DNA of 64,000 bases from Streptomyces sp. NBC_01317 (GTDB lineage: Bacteria; Actinomycetota; Actinomycetes; Streptomycetales; Streptomycetaceae): NCBI RefSeq assembly GCF_035961655.1, contig NZ_CP108393.1:6123001-6187000 (forward strand), in the 5' to 3' direction. The position numbers and the translations under genes were made by a program. The notes beneath the pieces were generated by a model that saw only the letters and a program-made list of their open reading frames with translations, ran no database searches and was not told the origin of the DNA. Below are positions 25,358 to 35,465 of this stretch, one piece after another; positions within the stretch are counted from its first letter, which is position 1, and each line of letters opens with the position of its first letter.

Positions 25358-26397
25358 AGCCGCCGTGCGCCGGGCTGCTGGCCGTAGAGCGGGCCGCCCG
25401 GCACCGGGTGCGCTCCCGCGGCCAGGCCGCCGTCCGCGGTGGGCACGGGCGTGCGCTGGAGGATCTCCAGCACGACCTGCTCGGCGGTACGGCGGTTCAA
25501 CTGCGCCTGGGCCGTGGGCAGCAGACGGTGCGCCAGCACCGCCACCGCCAGGGCCTGCACGTCGTCCGGCAGCGCGTAGTCCCGGCCGCTCAGGGCGGCC
25601 GAGGCCTTCGCCGCCCGCAGCAGGTGGAGCGTGGCGCGCGGCGAGGCGCCGAGTCTCAGGTCCGGGTGGTTGCGGGTCGCGCCGACCAGCTCCACCGCGT
25701 ACCGCCGTACCGACTCGGCGACATGCACGCCGCGCACCGCGTCGATCAGCTTCACGATGTCGTGCGCGTGCGCCACCGGCTGGAGGTCGTCCAGCGGCGA
25801 GACCCCGCCGTGCACGTCCAGCATCTGCAACTCGGCCTCCGCGCTGGGGTAGCCGATCGACACCCGGGCCATGAAGCGGTCGCGCTGCGCCTCGGGGAGC
25901 GGGTACGTGCCCTCCATCTCCACCGGGTTCTGGGTGGCCACCACCATGAACGGGCTGGGCAGTTCGTAGGAATGCCCGTCGATGGTGACCTGGCGCTCCT
26001 CCATCGACTCCAGCAGCGCCGACTGGGTCTTCGGAGAGGCGCGGTTGATCTCGTCGCCGATCACGATCTGCGCGAAGATCGCCCCCGGTTTGAATTCGAA
26101 TTCCCGCCGCTGCTGGTCGTAGATGGACACCCCGGTGATGTCCGACGGCAGCAGGTCGGGAGTGAACTGGATACGCCGCACCGAACAGTCGATGGAGCGC
26201 GCGAGCGCCTTCGCGAGCATCGTCTTGCCCACGCCGGGGACATCTTCGATCAGAAGATGCCCCTCGGCGAGGAGCACGGTCAGCGAAAGCCGTACGACCT
26301 CAGGCTTGCCCTCGATCACACCTTCCACCGATGCGCGCACACGCTCCGCTGTGGTGGTCAGATCAGTGAGGCTCGCTCGATCGTCATAGGTCGTCAC
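25354..26397 (-). CDS. MoxR-family AAA+ ATPase
   Basis: A 347-residue ATPase with Walker A LIEDVPGVGKTMLAKAL, the sensor-containing DEINRASPKTQSALLESMEE and a C-terminal helical lid (ALPDDVQALAVAVLAHRL). MoxR proteins act as chaperones that mature or insert cofactors in partner proteins, commonly ones with VWA/DUF58 domains. GTG 26397 (VTTYDDRASL) was chosen because GAGGAGG lies seven bases upstream; an ATG at 26436 is possible but poorly placed. A perfect E. coli-type DnaA box TGTGGATAA lies upstream at 26541-26549, probably by chance. Confidence 0.93.
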   Translation of the reverse strand: MTTYDDRASLTDLTTTAERVRASVEGVIEGKPEVVRLSLTVLLAEGHLLIEDVPGVGKTMLAKALARSIDCSVRRIQFTPDLLPSDITGVSIYDQQRREFEFKPGAIFAQIVIGDEINRASPKTQSALLESMEERQVTIDGHSYELPSPFMVVATQNPVEMEGTYPLPEAQRDRFMARVSIGYPSAEAELQMLDVHGGVSPLDDLQPVAHAHDIVKLIDAVRGVHVAESVRRYAVELVGATRNHPDLRLGASPRATLHLLRAAKASAALSGRDYALPDDVQALAVAVLAHRLLPTAQAQLNRRTAEQVVLEILQRTPVPTADGGLAAGAHPVPGGPLYGQQPGARRL

Positions 26398-26662
26398 CCG
26401 GCCCTCCTCGGCCCGTTCATACGGGCCGGCGCTCATCAGACGGCCCGGCCCACCTCGAAATACGGACGCCGCCCCCGGATGGTTCCGGTGCGCCGTCACA
26501 CACGCATTCTTGTTGCCGTTACCGCTTCGTGTCACTCGCCTGTGGATAAGTGGGTGGGATACGTCGGCTTTGCCGTGATTGGGGGCCGTGGTGACGACAG
26601 TTGGAGGGCCGGTCGGAGGGCCGGTCGGTGGTCGGTCGGAGGTCGGCCGGTGTCGGCCCGTG

Positions 26663-27226
26663 TCAGTCGGCGGTCTCGATCTCCCGCAGGAGACCCGTCT
26701 TCACGTCGAAGACAAAGCCGCGGATGTCGTCCGTGTGCACCAGGAAGGGTGAGGTACGGACCCGCCGCATGGACTGCCGTACATCCTGGTCGACATCGCG
26801 GAACGACTCGACCGCCCAGGACGGCCGCTGGCCGACCTCGATCTCCAGGTCGTGCCGGAACTCCTCGGTGAGGCTCTCCAGGCCGCAGCCGGTGTGATGG
26901 ATGAGGACGACGCTACGCGTACCGAGCGCCCGCTGGCTGATGGTCAGGGAACGGATGACGTCGTCGGTGACCACGCCTCCCGCGTTGCGGATGGTATGAC
27001 AATCGCCGAGCGCGAGGCCCAGCGCGCCGTGCAGGTCGAGCCGGGCGTCCATGCAGGCGACCACGGCCACGCGCAGCACGGGGCGGGCGTCCATGCCGGG
27101 GTCGGTGAACGCGTCGGCGTAGCGGTGGTTGGCGTCGATGAGCCGGTCGGTGACCGTCCCGCCGGTGCGGGCCGCGCCGGCGGGAGCCACGGAGGGCTCT
27201 GCGGGGAGGTGAGCGGAAGTCGACAT
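26663..27226 (-). CDS. Beta-class carbonic anhydrase
   Basis: A 187-residue enzyme interconverting CO2 and bicarbonate. Zinc-site residues are Cys58 and Asp60 in ACMDARLD, then His111 and Cys114 in HHTGCG; NAGGVVTDD is the typical loop. It belongs to the short actinobacterial beta group. ATG 27226 was chosen over an upstream in-frame ATG (27316) because the extra segment is not conserved-looking. It is divergent from the division cluster promoter. Confidence 0.93.
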   Translation of the reverse strand: MSTSAHLPAEPSVAPAGAARTGGTVTDRLIDANHRYADAFTDPGMDARPVLRVAVVACMDARLDLHGALGLALGDCHTIRNAGGVVTDDVIRSLTISQRALGTRSVVLIHHTGCGLESLTEEFRHDLEIEVGQRPSWAVESFRDVDQDVRQSMRRVRTSPFLVHTDDIRGFVFDVKTGLLREIETAD

Positions 27227-27401
27227 ACGTAAGACGGTAATGGTCACAGCCCGTCGAAGCCCGCCCCAAGACAGAACAAAGAGCGTCAACGTGGCTGGAT
27301 GTGAGCTACCCCACATGGGTCAGCCGCGGTCGTCCGATGGGGTGATCCGCGGCGTTTGTGCTGCTGTGGTGAGCGGCCCGCGCGACGCGCCAGCCGGTTG
27401 A

Positions 27402-27429
27402 TTGACCGGAAGGGCGAGTGGACTAAAGT
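27402..27429 (+). promoter_or_regulatory. Candidate promoter of the division/cell-wall cluster
   Basis: TTGACC (27402-27407), a 16-base spacer and TAAAGT (27424-27429) make the best promoter match in the 420-base gap before rsmH. Transcription would start near 27436 and leave a leader of about 210 bases. No mraZ gene lies at this position, although it often opens such clusters. Confidence 0.6.
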
Positions 27430-27646
27430 GACGCGAAGTTCACGGACACCTTCCGAACACATCCAGCCTTCCCCCACCCAAACCCATCCCGATTTCCCCC
27501 GCGTGTGCGGCGTACGTGCGGCTCGGCCTCCTCCCGCCGGCTCGGCCGGGGCCGCCGACGCCCTTCCCGGCGCCGGCGGACCTCCCCCTCCCTGGTGGAC
27601 GGGACCCGGCCGTACGTACCGGCCGCGCCGGATCTGAGAGGGGCGC

Positions 27647-28603
27647 ATGAACCAGGCCCGACACGTACCGGTGATGCTCCAGCGGTGCCTGGACCTGCTG
27701 GCCCCCGCCCTCGACCGCCCCGGCGCCGTCGTCGTCGACGGCACGCTGGGCCTCGGCGGCCACAGCGAGGCACTGCTCACGGCGTTCCCGGCCGTCCGGC
27801 TGGTCGCGCTCGACCGCGACAAGGAAGCGCTCCGGCTCTCCGGCGAGCGGCTCGCCCCGTACGGCGACCGCGCCACGCTCGTCCACGCCGTCTCCCACGA
27901 ACTCCCCGAGGTCCTCGACCGGCTGGGCATCCCCAAGGTCCAGGGCGTCCTCTTCGACCTCGGCGTCTCCTCCATGCAGCTGGACGAGGCCGAGCGCGGC
28001 TTCGCGTACGCCCACGACGCCCCGCTCGACATGCGGATGGACCAGTCCTCCGGCATCAGCGCCGCCGAGGTCCTCAACACCTATCCGCCCGGCGAGCTGG
28101 TACGGATCCTGCGCGCGTACGGCGAGGAGAAACAGGCCAGGCGCATCGTCTCCGCCGTCGTCAAGGAACGCGAGAAGGAACCCTTCACCAAGAGCGCCCG
28201 GCTCGTCGCCCTGATCCGCGACGCACTGCCCCAGGCGGCCATGCGCACCGGTGGCAATCCGGCCAAGCGCACCTTCCAGGCCCTGCGCATCGAGGTCAAC
28301 GGCGAACTCTCCGCACTGGAGTCCTCACTGCCCGCCGCCGTCAGGGCCCTCGACGTGGGCGGCCGCATCGCCGTCCTCTCCTACCAGTCCCTGGAGGACC
28401 GGGTCGTCAAACAGGTCTTCGCCGCGGGCGCCGCCACCACCGCGCCCCCCGGACTGCCCGTCGTCCCCGAGCGCTACCAGCCCCGCCTCAAACTCCTCAC
28501 CCGCGGCGCCGAACTTCCCACGGAGGAGGAGATCGCCGACAACCGGCGCTCCGCCTCCGCCCGGCTGCGGGGGGCGGAGAGGATCCGGGAGGACGTGTCG
28601 TGA
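27647..28603 (+). CDS. rsmH: 16S rRNA (cytosine1402-N4)-methyltransferase
   Basis: This 318-residue SAM-dependent enzyme (formerly MraW) methylates C1402 in the ribosomal decoding centre. Motifs are [13 protein letters not shown] at the start, the SAM-binding [35 protein letters not shown] and [18 protein letters not shown]. It is the first gene of the division cluster, with GAGAGGGG upstream. Its stop overlaps the ftsL start in a GTGA. Confidence 0.96.
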   Translation: MNQARHVPVMLQRCLDLLAPALDRPGAVVVDGTLGLGGHSEALLTAFPAVRLVALDRDKEALRLSGERLAPYGDRATLVHAVSHELPEVLDRLGIPKVQGVLFDLGVSSMQLDEAERGFAYAHDAPLDMRMDQSSGISAAEVLNTYPPGELVRILRAYGEEKQARRIVSAVVKEREKEPFTKSARLVALIRDALPQAAMRTGGNPAKRTFQALRIEVNGELSALESSLPAAVRALDVGGRIAVLSYQSLEDRVVKQVFAAGAATTAPPGLPVVPERYQPRLKLLTRGAELPTEEEIADNRRSASARLRGAERIREDVS

Positions 28604-29151
28604 GCGGACCGGCCAAGCAGTTGAAGGGGCGCGCCGCACGGCTCGCCCGGATGATGCCCGCCGGGGCGACCTCGGCGGCCCGTACCCCCTTCGTCCTGCT
28701 GGTCGTCCTGCTCCTCGGCGGCGGCCTGATCACCCTGCTGCTCCTCAACTCCTCCCTCAACGAGGGCTCGTTCCGGCTCAGCGAGCTGAAGAAACAGACC
28801 ACCGACCTCACCGACGAGCAGCAGGCGCTGCAACGGGACGTCGACGACCACTCCGCGCCCGACGCCCTCGGCCGCCGCGCCCGCGAGCTGGGCATGGTCC
28901 CCGGCGGCAGCCCCGCCTTCCTCGACCCCGACGGGACCGTCCGCGGCGTCCCCGGGCGAGCCGAGGCGCTGCCTCCCGTACCGCCCTCGGTGCTGGAACA
29001 GCCCGCGCCCGCGACCCCGCCCCCCGGCTCCACCGTGCCCGTACCGGCGCCGAACGCCGCAGCCCCTGACCCGGCCGCCACACCCACCCCCACGGCCTCC
29101 GCGCCCGTGCCCACCCCCGGCGCCCCCGACCCGACGACCTCCGGCAGGTGA
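28600..29151 (+). CDS. ftsL: Cell division protein FtsL-like
   Basis: A 183-residue bitopic membrane protein by position and layout. A short basic cytosolic N-terminus precedes one membrane helix ([19 protein letters not shown], residues 31-49). A coiled-coil-like segment follows ([23 protein letters not shown]). The last 80 or so residues are a Pro/Ala/Thr-rich extension absent from most FtsL proteins. It would join FtsQ and DivIC in activating FtsW-FtsI at the septum. Sequence conservation in this family is low, so the assignment rests on topology and gene order between rsmH and ftsI. Confidence 0.85.
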   Translation: MSGPAKQLKGRAARLARMMPAGATSAARTPFVLLVVLLLGGGLITLLLLNSSLNEGSFRLSELKKQTTDLTDEQQALQRDVDDHSAPDALGRRARELGMVPGGSPAFLDPDGTVRGVPGRAEALPPVPPSVLEQPAPATPPPGSTVPVPAPNAAAPDPAATPTPTASAPVPTPGAPDPTTSGR

Positions 29152-29155
29152 CGCA

Positions 29156-31114
29156 GTGCCCCCCAAGGAACCACCGCACCGCCGGGTCCCCGGCCCCGCC
29201 AGGAACGGGAACGCCGCGCGCCCCCGGACCCCCGGCCACCCCGCACCGCCCCGCCGCCGCGCCGGCGCCCGCCCGCCGCACCGGATCAGACTCGGCAACC
29301 CCCGCCCCCGGCTGCGCCTGGTCAGCCTCGGCCTCACGCTCGTGATGCTCGTGTTCGTCGTACGGCTGCTCCAGGTGCAGGCCGTCGACGCCCGCGCGTA
29401 CGCCGCCAAGGCCGAGAAGAGCCGCTACCTCAGCCACACCCTGGAGGCGGAGCGCGGCGAGATCACCGACCGCTCGGGGATCGCCCTCGCCGACAGCGTC
29501 GACGCCTACGACATCACCGCCGACCCGCTGATGTTCACCCCCGACTCCACCAGGGTCCCCGACGCCCCCGAGCAGGCCGCCGCGCTCCTCGCCCCGATCC
29601 TCGGCGTCGACACCGGCGACCTGATCACCAAGCTCAAGACCCCCAAGTCCCGCTACGCCGTGCTGGCCCGCCGTCAGACGCCGCAGGTCTGGAACCAGAT
29701 CAAGGACCTCAAGAGCGTCCTCGCCAGCAAGGCGGGCAAGGCCAACCAGGGCGTGCCCCCGAAGGAGGCCAGGAGCAGCGTGCTGGCCGGTGTCTTCCAG
29801 GAGGCCAGCAGCAAGCGGGTCTACCCCAACGGCGATCTCGCCGCCGGGATACTGGGATACGTCAACGCCGCCGGCCACGGCGCCGGCGGGGTGGAGTCCA
29901 TGCTGGACAAGGAGCTGGCGGGCGAGGACGGACAGGTCACCTTCGCCCAGTCCGGCGGGCACCGCGTGCCCACCGCGACCTCCCGGGAGAAGCCCGCCGT
30001 GCCCGGCTCCGACATCGAGCTGACCATCGACCGGGACATCCAGTGGGCCGCCCAGCAGGCCATCGCCGACCAGGTCCAGAAGTCCAAGGCCGACCGCGGC
30101 TACGTGGTGGTCCAGAACACCAGGACCGGTGAGGTGCTGGCCATGGCCAACGCCCCCGGCTTCGACCCGAACGACTTCTCCGAGGCCAACGCGGCCGACA
30201 TGGGCAACGCCGCGCTCCAGGACGCGTACGAACCCGGCTCCACCGCCAAGATCATGTCGATGGCCGCCGTACTGGAGGAAGGCGTCGCCACCCCGCTGAC
30301 CCACGTCGTCGTCCCCAACCGGCTCCACCGCGGCGACCGGCTCTTCAAGGACGACATCGACCACCCCACCTGGAACCTGACCCTCAACGGAGTCCTCGCC
30401 AAGTCCAGCAACATCGGCACGATCCTGGCGACGGGACAGCTCGGCGCGACCCAGCAGAAGGCCAACCAGGTCCTCTACTCGTACCTGGACAAGTTCGGCA
30501 TCGGGCGGCCGACCGGGCTGAACTATCCCGGCGAGACCCAGGGCATCCTCGCGAAGCCGCAGGACTGGTCGACCTCGCAGCAGTTCACCATCCCCTTCGG
30601 CCAGGGACTCTCCCTCAACGCCATGCAGGCCGCATCGGTCTACTCGACCATCGCCAACGGCGGCGTACGGACCGAGCCCACTCTGATCCGCGGCGCGAAG
30701 GGCCCCGACGGCCGCTTCACCCCGGCCCCCGCGCCCAAGAAGACCCGGGTCGTCAGCGAGAAGACCGCCAAGACCGTCGCGACCATGCTGGAATCGGTCG
30801 TCGGCAACGAGGAAGGCACCGGCACCAAGGCCCGTATCCCCGGCTACCGCGTCGCGGGCAAGACGGGTACGGCCAACCGGGTCGATCCCGAGCTGGGCCG
30901 CTACAAGGGCTACACCGCCTCCTTCGCGGGCTTCGCGCCCTCGGACGACCCGCGGATCACCGTCTACTGCGCCATCCAGAACCCGACCACGGGCAGCTAC
31001 TTCGGCGGCCAGATCTGCGGACCCATCTACAAGAAGGTCATGGAGTTCGCACTCAAGACCTTGCAGGTCGAACCGACCGGAACCGCCCCCGCCCGACTGC
31101 CGGTCACCTTCTAG
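29156..31114 (+). CDS. ftsI: Penicillin-binding protein 3, septal transpeptidase
   Basis: This 652-residue class B PBP cross-links septal peptidoglycan. An Arg/Pro-rich cytosolic start of about 55 residues precedes the membrane helix (LVSLGLTLVMLVFVVRLLQV). The dimerisation domain begins RGEITDRSGIALA. Catalytic motifs are Ser362-x-x-Lys365 (GSTAKIM), Ser417-Ser-Asn419 and Lys569-Thr-Gly. GTG 29156 lies four bases after the ftsL stop. It is the expected partner of FtsW in this cluster. Confidence 0.96.
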   Translation: MPPKEPPHRRVPGPARNGNAARPRTPGHPAPPRRRAGARPPHRIRLGNPRPRLRLVSLGLTLVMLVFVVRLLQVQAVDARAYAAKAEKSRYLSHTLEAERGEITDRSGIALADSVDAYDITADPLMFTPDSTRVPDAPEQAAALLAPILGVDTGDLITKLKTPKSRYAVLARRQTPQVWNQIKDLKSVLASKAGKANQGVPPKEARSSVLAGVFQEASSKRVYPNGDLAAGILGYVNAAGHGAGGVESMLDKELAGEDGQVTFAQSGGHRVPTATSREKPAVPGSDIELTIDRDIQWAAQQAIADQVQKSKADRGYVVVQNTRTGEVLAMANAPGFDPNDFSEANAADMGNAALQDAYEPGSTAKIMSMAAVLEEGVATPLTHVVVPNRLHRGDRLFKDDIDHPTWNLTLNGVLAKSSNIGTILATGQLGATQQKANQVLYSYLDKFGIGRPTGLNYPGETQGILAKPQDWSTSQQFTIPFGQGLSLNAMQAASVYSTIANGGVRTEPTLIRGAKGPDGRFTPAPAPKKTRVVSEKTAKTVATMLESVVGNEEGTGTKARIPGYRVAGKTGTANRVDPELGRYKGYTASFAGFAPSDDPRITVYCAIQNPTTGSYFGGQICGPIYKKVMEFALKTLQVEPTGTAPARLPVTF

Positions 31115-31173
31115 ACGGGCCGGCCCACAGCCGGCCCGTCGCCGTCCGGCGCGTGACCCCAGGGAAAGCCCCA

Positions 31174-32913
31174 GTGACAACCATCACCCCCGATTCCGGG
31201 AACCGCCCGACCCCTCCCGAGGGCCCCGGCGGCACGGGCCGCTCACTTGGCCCGCGCCCCTCCGGGCCCGGTACGCTCACCGCCGTGCCACACGCTGATC
31301 AGTACAGAACCGCCCCCGAGGACGCCCCCGTGAACCGGCCGGGGGCGCCCCGTCCGGACCGGGTCCGGCCCACCTCCCTCGCCGAGCTCGCCGTCCGGCT
31401 GGGCGCCGAGGCCCCGGAATCCGGGGGGGAGGCGACGGGCATCACCCACGACTCACGGGCGGTACGGCCCGGCGACGTGTACGCGGCCCTCCCCGGCGCC
31501 CGCGTCCACGGCGCCGACTTCGCCGCCCAGGCGGCGGGACTCGGCGCCGCCGCGATCCTGACCGACCCCGCCGGGGCCGAGCGGGCCGCGGCCACCGGAC
31601 TGCCCGTCCTGGTCGTCCCCGACCCCCGGGGAAGCATGGGCGAGCTGGCCGCCGAGATCTACGGGCGGCCCGGCGAGGACCTGCTCCAGATCGGCATCAC
31701 CGGCACCTCGGGCAAGACCACCACGGCGTACCTGGTCGAGGGCGGACTGCGTGCGGCCGGCCACCGTACCGGCCTGATCGGCACCGTCGAGATGCGCGTC
31801 GACGACCAACGCATCAAGTCCGAGCGCACCACCCCCGAGGCCACCGACCTCCAGGCCCTCTTCGCCGTCATGCGCGAACGCGGCGTCGGGTCGGTCGCCA
31901 TGGAGGTCTCCAGCCACGCCCTGGTCCTCGGCCGGGTCGACGGCTGTGTCTTCGACGTGGCGGTGTTCAACAACCTCAGCCCGGAGCACATGGAGTTCCA
32001 CTCCGGCATGGAGGACTACTTCCAGGCCAAGGCCCAGCTGTTCACCCCCCGGCGCAGCCGCCTCGGCGTCGTGAACCTGGACGACGAGTACGGACGGCGC
32101 CTCGTCACGGAGGCGACCGTACCGGTCACGACCTTCTCCGCCGAGGGCCGCCAGGACGCCGACTGGCGCGCCGAGGACGTCGAGACCGGCGCCCAGGGCT
32201 CGACCTTCACCGCCGTCGGCCCCCAGGGGCAGCGGGTACGGGCCGCCGCGCCGCTGCCGGGACCGTTCAACGTCGCCAACACCCTCGCGGCGGTCGTCAC
32301 CCTGGCCGTGGCCGGGATCGACCCGCAGACCGCCGCCGACGGCGTCGCAGCCGTCCCCGGGGTGCCGGGCCGGCTGGAGCGCGTGGACGCGGGACAGCCG
32401 TACCTCGCCGTGGTCGACTACGCCCACAAGACCGACGCCGTCGAATCGGTCCTGCGCTCCCTGCGCAAGGTCACCAAGGGCAAGGTGCACCTCGTCCTCG
32501 GCTGCGGCGGCGACCGCGACGAGACCAAGCGCGGGCCGATGGGCGCCGCCGCCGCCCGGCTCGCCGACACCGCCGTCCTGACCTCCGACAACCCGCGCTC
32601 CGAGGACCCCCTCGCGATCCTCGCCGCGATGCTCGCGGGCGCCGTCGGGGTCCCCCCGGCCGAACGCGGCGACATCCTGGTCGACGCCGACCGGGCCTCC
32701 GCCATCGCCACCGCGGTCTCCCGCGCGCGGGCCGACGACACCGTCCTGATCGCCGGCAAGGGCCACGAGCAGGGGCAGGACATCGCCGGGGTGGTACGGC
32801 CCTTCGACGACCGCCTGGTCCTGCGCGACGCCCTTGTACGCTCCCTCGGCCACGCGCCCGGCCGCGCCGCCGCCGGCGACGAGCCCCGCCCCGAGAACAA
32901 CAGTCAGGGATGA
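31174..32913 (+). CDS. murE: UDP-N-acetylmuramyl-tripeptide synthetase
   Basis: This ATP-dependent Mur ligase, about 579 residues, adds the third stem-peptide residue to UDP-MurNAc-L-Ala-D-Glu. ITGTSGKTTTAYLVE is the P-loop, YAHKTDAVESVL and the DNPRSEDP motif are present; DNPR marks diaminopimelate-adding enzymes, which fits the LL-DAP wall of Streptomyces. The first 65 or so residues are an extra Pro-rich extension. GTG 31174 was chosen because AGGGAAAG lies upstream; GTG 31153 would add seven codons. Confidence 0.94.
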   Translation: MTTITPDSGNRPTPPEGPGGTGRSLGPRPSGPGTLTAVPHADQYRTAPEDAPVNRPGAPRPDRVRPTSLAELAVRLGAEAPESGGEATGITHDSRAVRPGDVYAALPGARVHGADFAAQAAGLGAAAILTDPAGAERAAATGLPVLVVPDPRGSMGELAAEIYGRPGEDLLQIGITGTSGKTTTAYLVEGGLRAAGHRTGLIGTVEMRVDDQRIKSERTTPEATDLQALFAVMRERGVGSVAMEVSSHALVLGRVDGCVFDVAVFNNLSPEHMEFHSGMEDYFQAKAQLFTPRRSRLGVVNLDDEYGRRLVTEATVPVTTFSAEGRQDADWRAEDVETGAQGSTFTAVGPQGQRVRAAAPLPGPFNVANTLAAVVTLAVAGIDPQTAADGVAAVPGVPGRLERVDAGQPYLAVVDYAHKTDAVESVLRSLRKVTKGKVHLVLGCGGDRDETKRGPMGAAAARLADTAVLTSDNPRSEDPLAILAAMLAGAVGVPPAERGDILVDADRASAIATAVSRARADDTVLIAGKGHEQGQDIAGVVRPFDDRLVLRDALVRSLGHAPGRAAAGDEPRPENNSQG

Positions 32914-32917
32914 CCCA

Positions 32918-34351
32918 GTGATCGCCCTCTCCCTCAGCGAGATCGCCGCCATCGTCGGCGGGCAGTCGCACGACATACCGGATCCGGCGGTCCGGGTCAC
33001 CGGACCCGTCGTCATCGACTCCCGCGCGGTGGAGAAAGGCAGCCTCTTCGCCGCCTTCGCCGGCGAGCGGGTCGACGGCCACGACTACGCGCGAGGCGCC
33101 GTCGAGGAGGGTGCGGTGGCCGTCCTGGCCGGCCGCCCCCTCCCGGGCGTCCCCGTGATCGTCGTCGACGACGTCGTCCAGGCCCTCGGCGCCCTCGCCC
33201 GCGCCGTCGTCGAACGCCTCGGCGCCACCACCGTCGCGCTCACCGGCTCCGCCGGCAAGACCAGCACCAAGGACCTCATCGCCCAGCTGCTCCGTACGAA
33301 GGGACCCACGGTCTGGCCGGCCGGGAACCTGAACAACGAGATCGGCGTCCCGCTGACCGCCCTGCGCGCCGTCGAGGACACCCGCTACCTCGTCCTGGAG
33401 ATGGGCGCCCGGTACCTCGGGGACATCCGCTACCTCACCGGACTCGTCCCGCCCCGGATCGGCCTCGTCCTCAACGTCGGCACCGCGCACATCGGCGAAT
33501 TCGGCGGACGCGAGCAGATCGCCGAGGCGAAGGGCGAGATGGTCGAGTCCCTGCCGCCCGCCGCCCACGGCGGTGTGGCCGTCCTCAACGCCGACGATCC
33601 CCTCGTCCGCGCGATGAAATCCCGTACCGAAGCACGCGTGATCCTCTTCGGAGAGGCAGACGAAGCAGACGTACAGGCAGAGAACGTGCGCCTCACAGCC
33701 AACGGACAGGCAGCGTTCCGCCTTCGAACACCCTCCGGGTGCAGGGACGTGACGCTGCGGCTGTACGGTGAGCACCACGTGTCGAACGCGCTCGCCGCGG
33801 CCGCCGTCGCCCATGAGTTGGGCATGTCCGTCGACGAGATCGCCGAAGCGCTCTCCGAGGCGGGGACCCTCTCCCGCTGGCGTATGGAGGTCACCGAGCG
33901 CGCGGACGGCGTGACGATCGTCAACGACGCCTACAACGCGAACCCCGAATCCATGAGAGCCGCGCTCCGTGCGCTGGCCGCCATGGGCGGTGCCACACGG
34001 GCCGAGGGGGGGCGTACCTGGGCGGTGCTCGGCCCGATGGCCGAGCTCGGGGACGAATCGCTCGCCGAGCACGACGCGGTCGGACGGCTCGCCGTCCGGC
34101 TCAACGTCAGCAAGCTCGTGGCGGTCGGGGGCAGGGAAGCGTCCTGGCTGCGACTGGGCGCTTACAACGAGGGTTCGTGGGGTGAGGAGTCGGTGCACGT
34201 GTCCGACGCACAGGCGGCGGTCGATCTGTTGCGCAGTGAACTGCGTCCGGGAGACGTCGTGCTGGTGAAGGCTTCCAGGTCGGCAGGTCTTGAGAGGGTC
34301 GCCCTGGCACTCCTCGAGAGCACCACCGAGGGCGAGGTCTCCGGCCGATGA
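32918..34351 (+). CDS. murF: UDP-N-acetylmuramoyl-tripeptide--D-Ala-D-Ala ligase
   Basis: This 477-residue enzyme adds D-Ala-D-Ala to complete the muramyl pentapeptide. [18 protein letters not shown] is the ATP loop, [11 protein letters not shown] and [11 protein letters not shown] are typical Mur ligase motifs, and [15 protein letters not shown] is diagnostic of MurF. GTG 32918 starts four bases after the murE stop; an upstream in-frame ATG lies inside murE. The stop overlaps mraY in an ATGA. Confidence 0.96.
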   Translation: MIALSLSEIAAIVGGQSHDIPDPAVRVTGPVVIDSRAVEKGSLFAAFAGERVDGHDYARGAVEEGAVAVLAGRPLPGVPVIVVDDVVQALGALARAVVERLGATTVALTGSAGKTSTKDLIAQLLRTKGPTVWPAGNLNNEIGVPLTALRAVEDTRYLVLEMGARYLGDIRYLTGLVPPRIGLVLNVGTAHIGEFGGREQIAEAKGEMVESLPPAAHGGVAVLNADDPLVRAMKSRTEARVILFGEADEADVQAENVRLTANGQAAFRLRTPSGCRDVTLRLYGEHHVSNALAAAAVAHELGMSVDEIAEALSEAGTLSRWRMEVTERADGVTIVNDAYNANPESMRAALRALAAMGGATRAEGGRTWAVLGPMAELGDESLAEHDAVGRLAVRLNVSKLVAVGGREASWLRLGAYNEGSWGEESVHVSDAQAAVDLLRSELRPGDVVLVKASRSAGLERVALALLESTTEGEVSGR

Positions 34352-35418
34352 GGCAGATCCTCTTCGCGGGAGCCATCGGGCTCTTCCTGACCCTGATCGG
34401 CACACCGCTGCTGATCAAGCTCCTGGCCCGCAAGGGATACGGGCAGTTCATCCGGGACGACGGCCCGCGCAGCCACGGCAGCAAGAAGGGCACGCCCACC
34501 ATGGGCGGCATCGCCTTCATCCTGGCCACGCTGATCGCCTACGCCCTGGCGAAGGTGATCACCGGCGAGAACCCCACCTTCTCGGGTGTGCTGGTCCTCT
34601 TCCTGATGGCGGGGATGGGACTGGTCGGGTTCCTCGACGACTACATCAAGATCGTGAAGCAGCGGTCGCTGGGCCTGCGGGCCAAGGCCAAGATGGCGGG
34701 CCAGCTGATCGTCGGCATCGCCTTCGCGGTGCTCTCGCTCCAGTTCGCCGACACCCAGGGACTCACCCCGGCCTCCACCAAGCTGTCGTTCGTCACGGAC
34801 TTCGGCTGGTCGATCGGCCCGGTGCTGTTCGTGGTCTGGGCGCTGTTCATGATTCTCGCGATGTCCAACGGCGTGAACCTGACGGACGGTCTGGACGGCC
34901 TGGCCACCGGCGCGTCCGTGATGGTCTTCGGCGCGTACACGTTCATCGGGCTCTGGCAGTTCCAGGAGTCCTGTGCCAACGCGGTGACGCTCACCAACCC
35001 CAACGCCTGTTTCGAGGTACGGGACCCCCTGGACCTCGCGGTCGTCGCCTCCGCCCTGATGGGCTCCTGCTTCGGCTTCCTGTGGTGGAACACCTCACCC
35101 GCCAAGATCTTCATGGGGGACACCGGGTCGCTCGCGCTCGGCGGCGCCCTCGCGGGCCTCGCGATCTGCTCCCGTACGGAGTTCCTGATCGCGCTCCTCG
35201 GCGGCCTCTTCGTCCTGATCACGATGTCCGTCGTGATCCAGGTCGGCTCCTTCAAGATGACCCGCAAGCGGGTCTTCCGCATGGCTCCCCTCCAGCACCA
35301 CTTCGAACTCAAGGGGTGGTCCGAGGTCCTTGTCGTGGTCCGCTTCTGGATCATCCAGGGCATGTGCGTGATCGTGGGCCTCGGCCTCTTCTACGCGGGC
35401 TGGGCGGCGGACAAGTGA
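34348..35418 (+). CDS. mraY: Phospho-N-acetylmuramoyl-pentapeptide transferase
   Basis: A 356-residue, ten-helix membrane enzyme that makes lipid I by joining phospho-MurNAc-pentapeptide to undecaprenyl phosphate. Catalytic and substrate motifs are intact: [61 protein letters not shown] and the C-terminal [16 protein letters not shown]. The ATG overlaps the murF stop by four bases. Confidence 0.98.
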   Translation: MRQILFAGAIGLFLTLIGTPLLIKLLARKGYGQFIRDDGPRSHGSKKGTPTMGGIAFILATLIAYALAKVITGENPTFSGVLVLFLMAGMGLVGFLDDYIKIVKQRSLGLRAKAKMAGQLIVGIAFAVLSLQFADTQGLTPASTKLSFVTDFGWSIGPVLFVVWALFMILAMSNGVNLTDGLDGLATGASVMVFGAYTFIGLWQFQESCANAVTLTNPNACFEVRDPLDLAVVASALMGSCFGFLWWNTSPAKIFMGDTGSLALGGALAGLAICSRTEFLIALLGGLFVLITMSVVIQVGSFKMTRKRVFRMAPLQHHFELKGWSEVLVVVRFWIIQGMCVIVGLGLFYAGWAADK

Positions 35419-35465
35419 TCCGGTCCGACAAGTGATCCGGACGGTCGAGTGAACAAGGCGGTCAC

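Noticed and set aside
26541..26549. Perfect DnaA box TGTGGATAA
   Set aside because: A single box with no cluster of others, so not an origin; probably chance.
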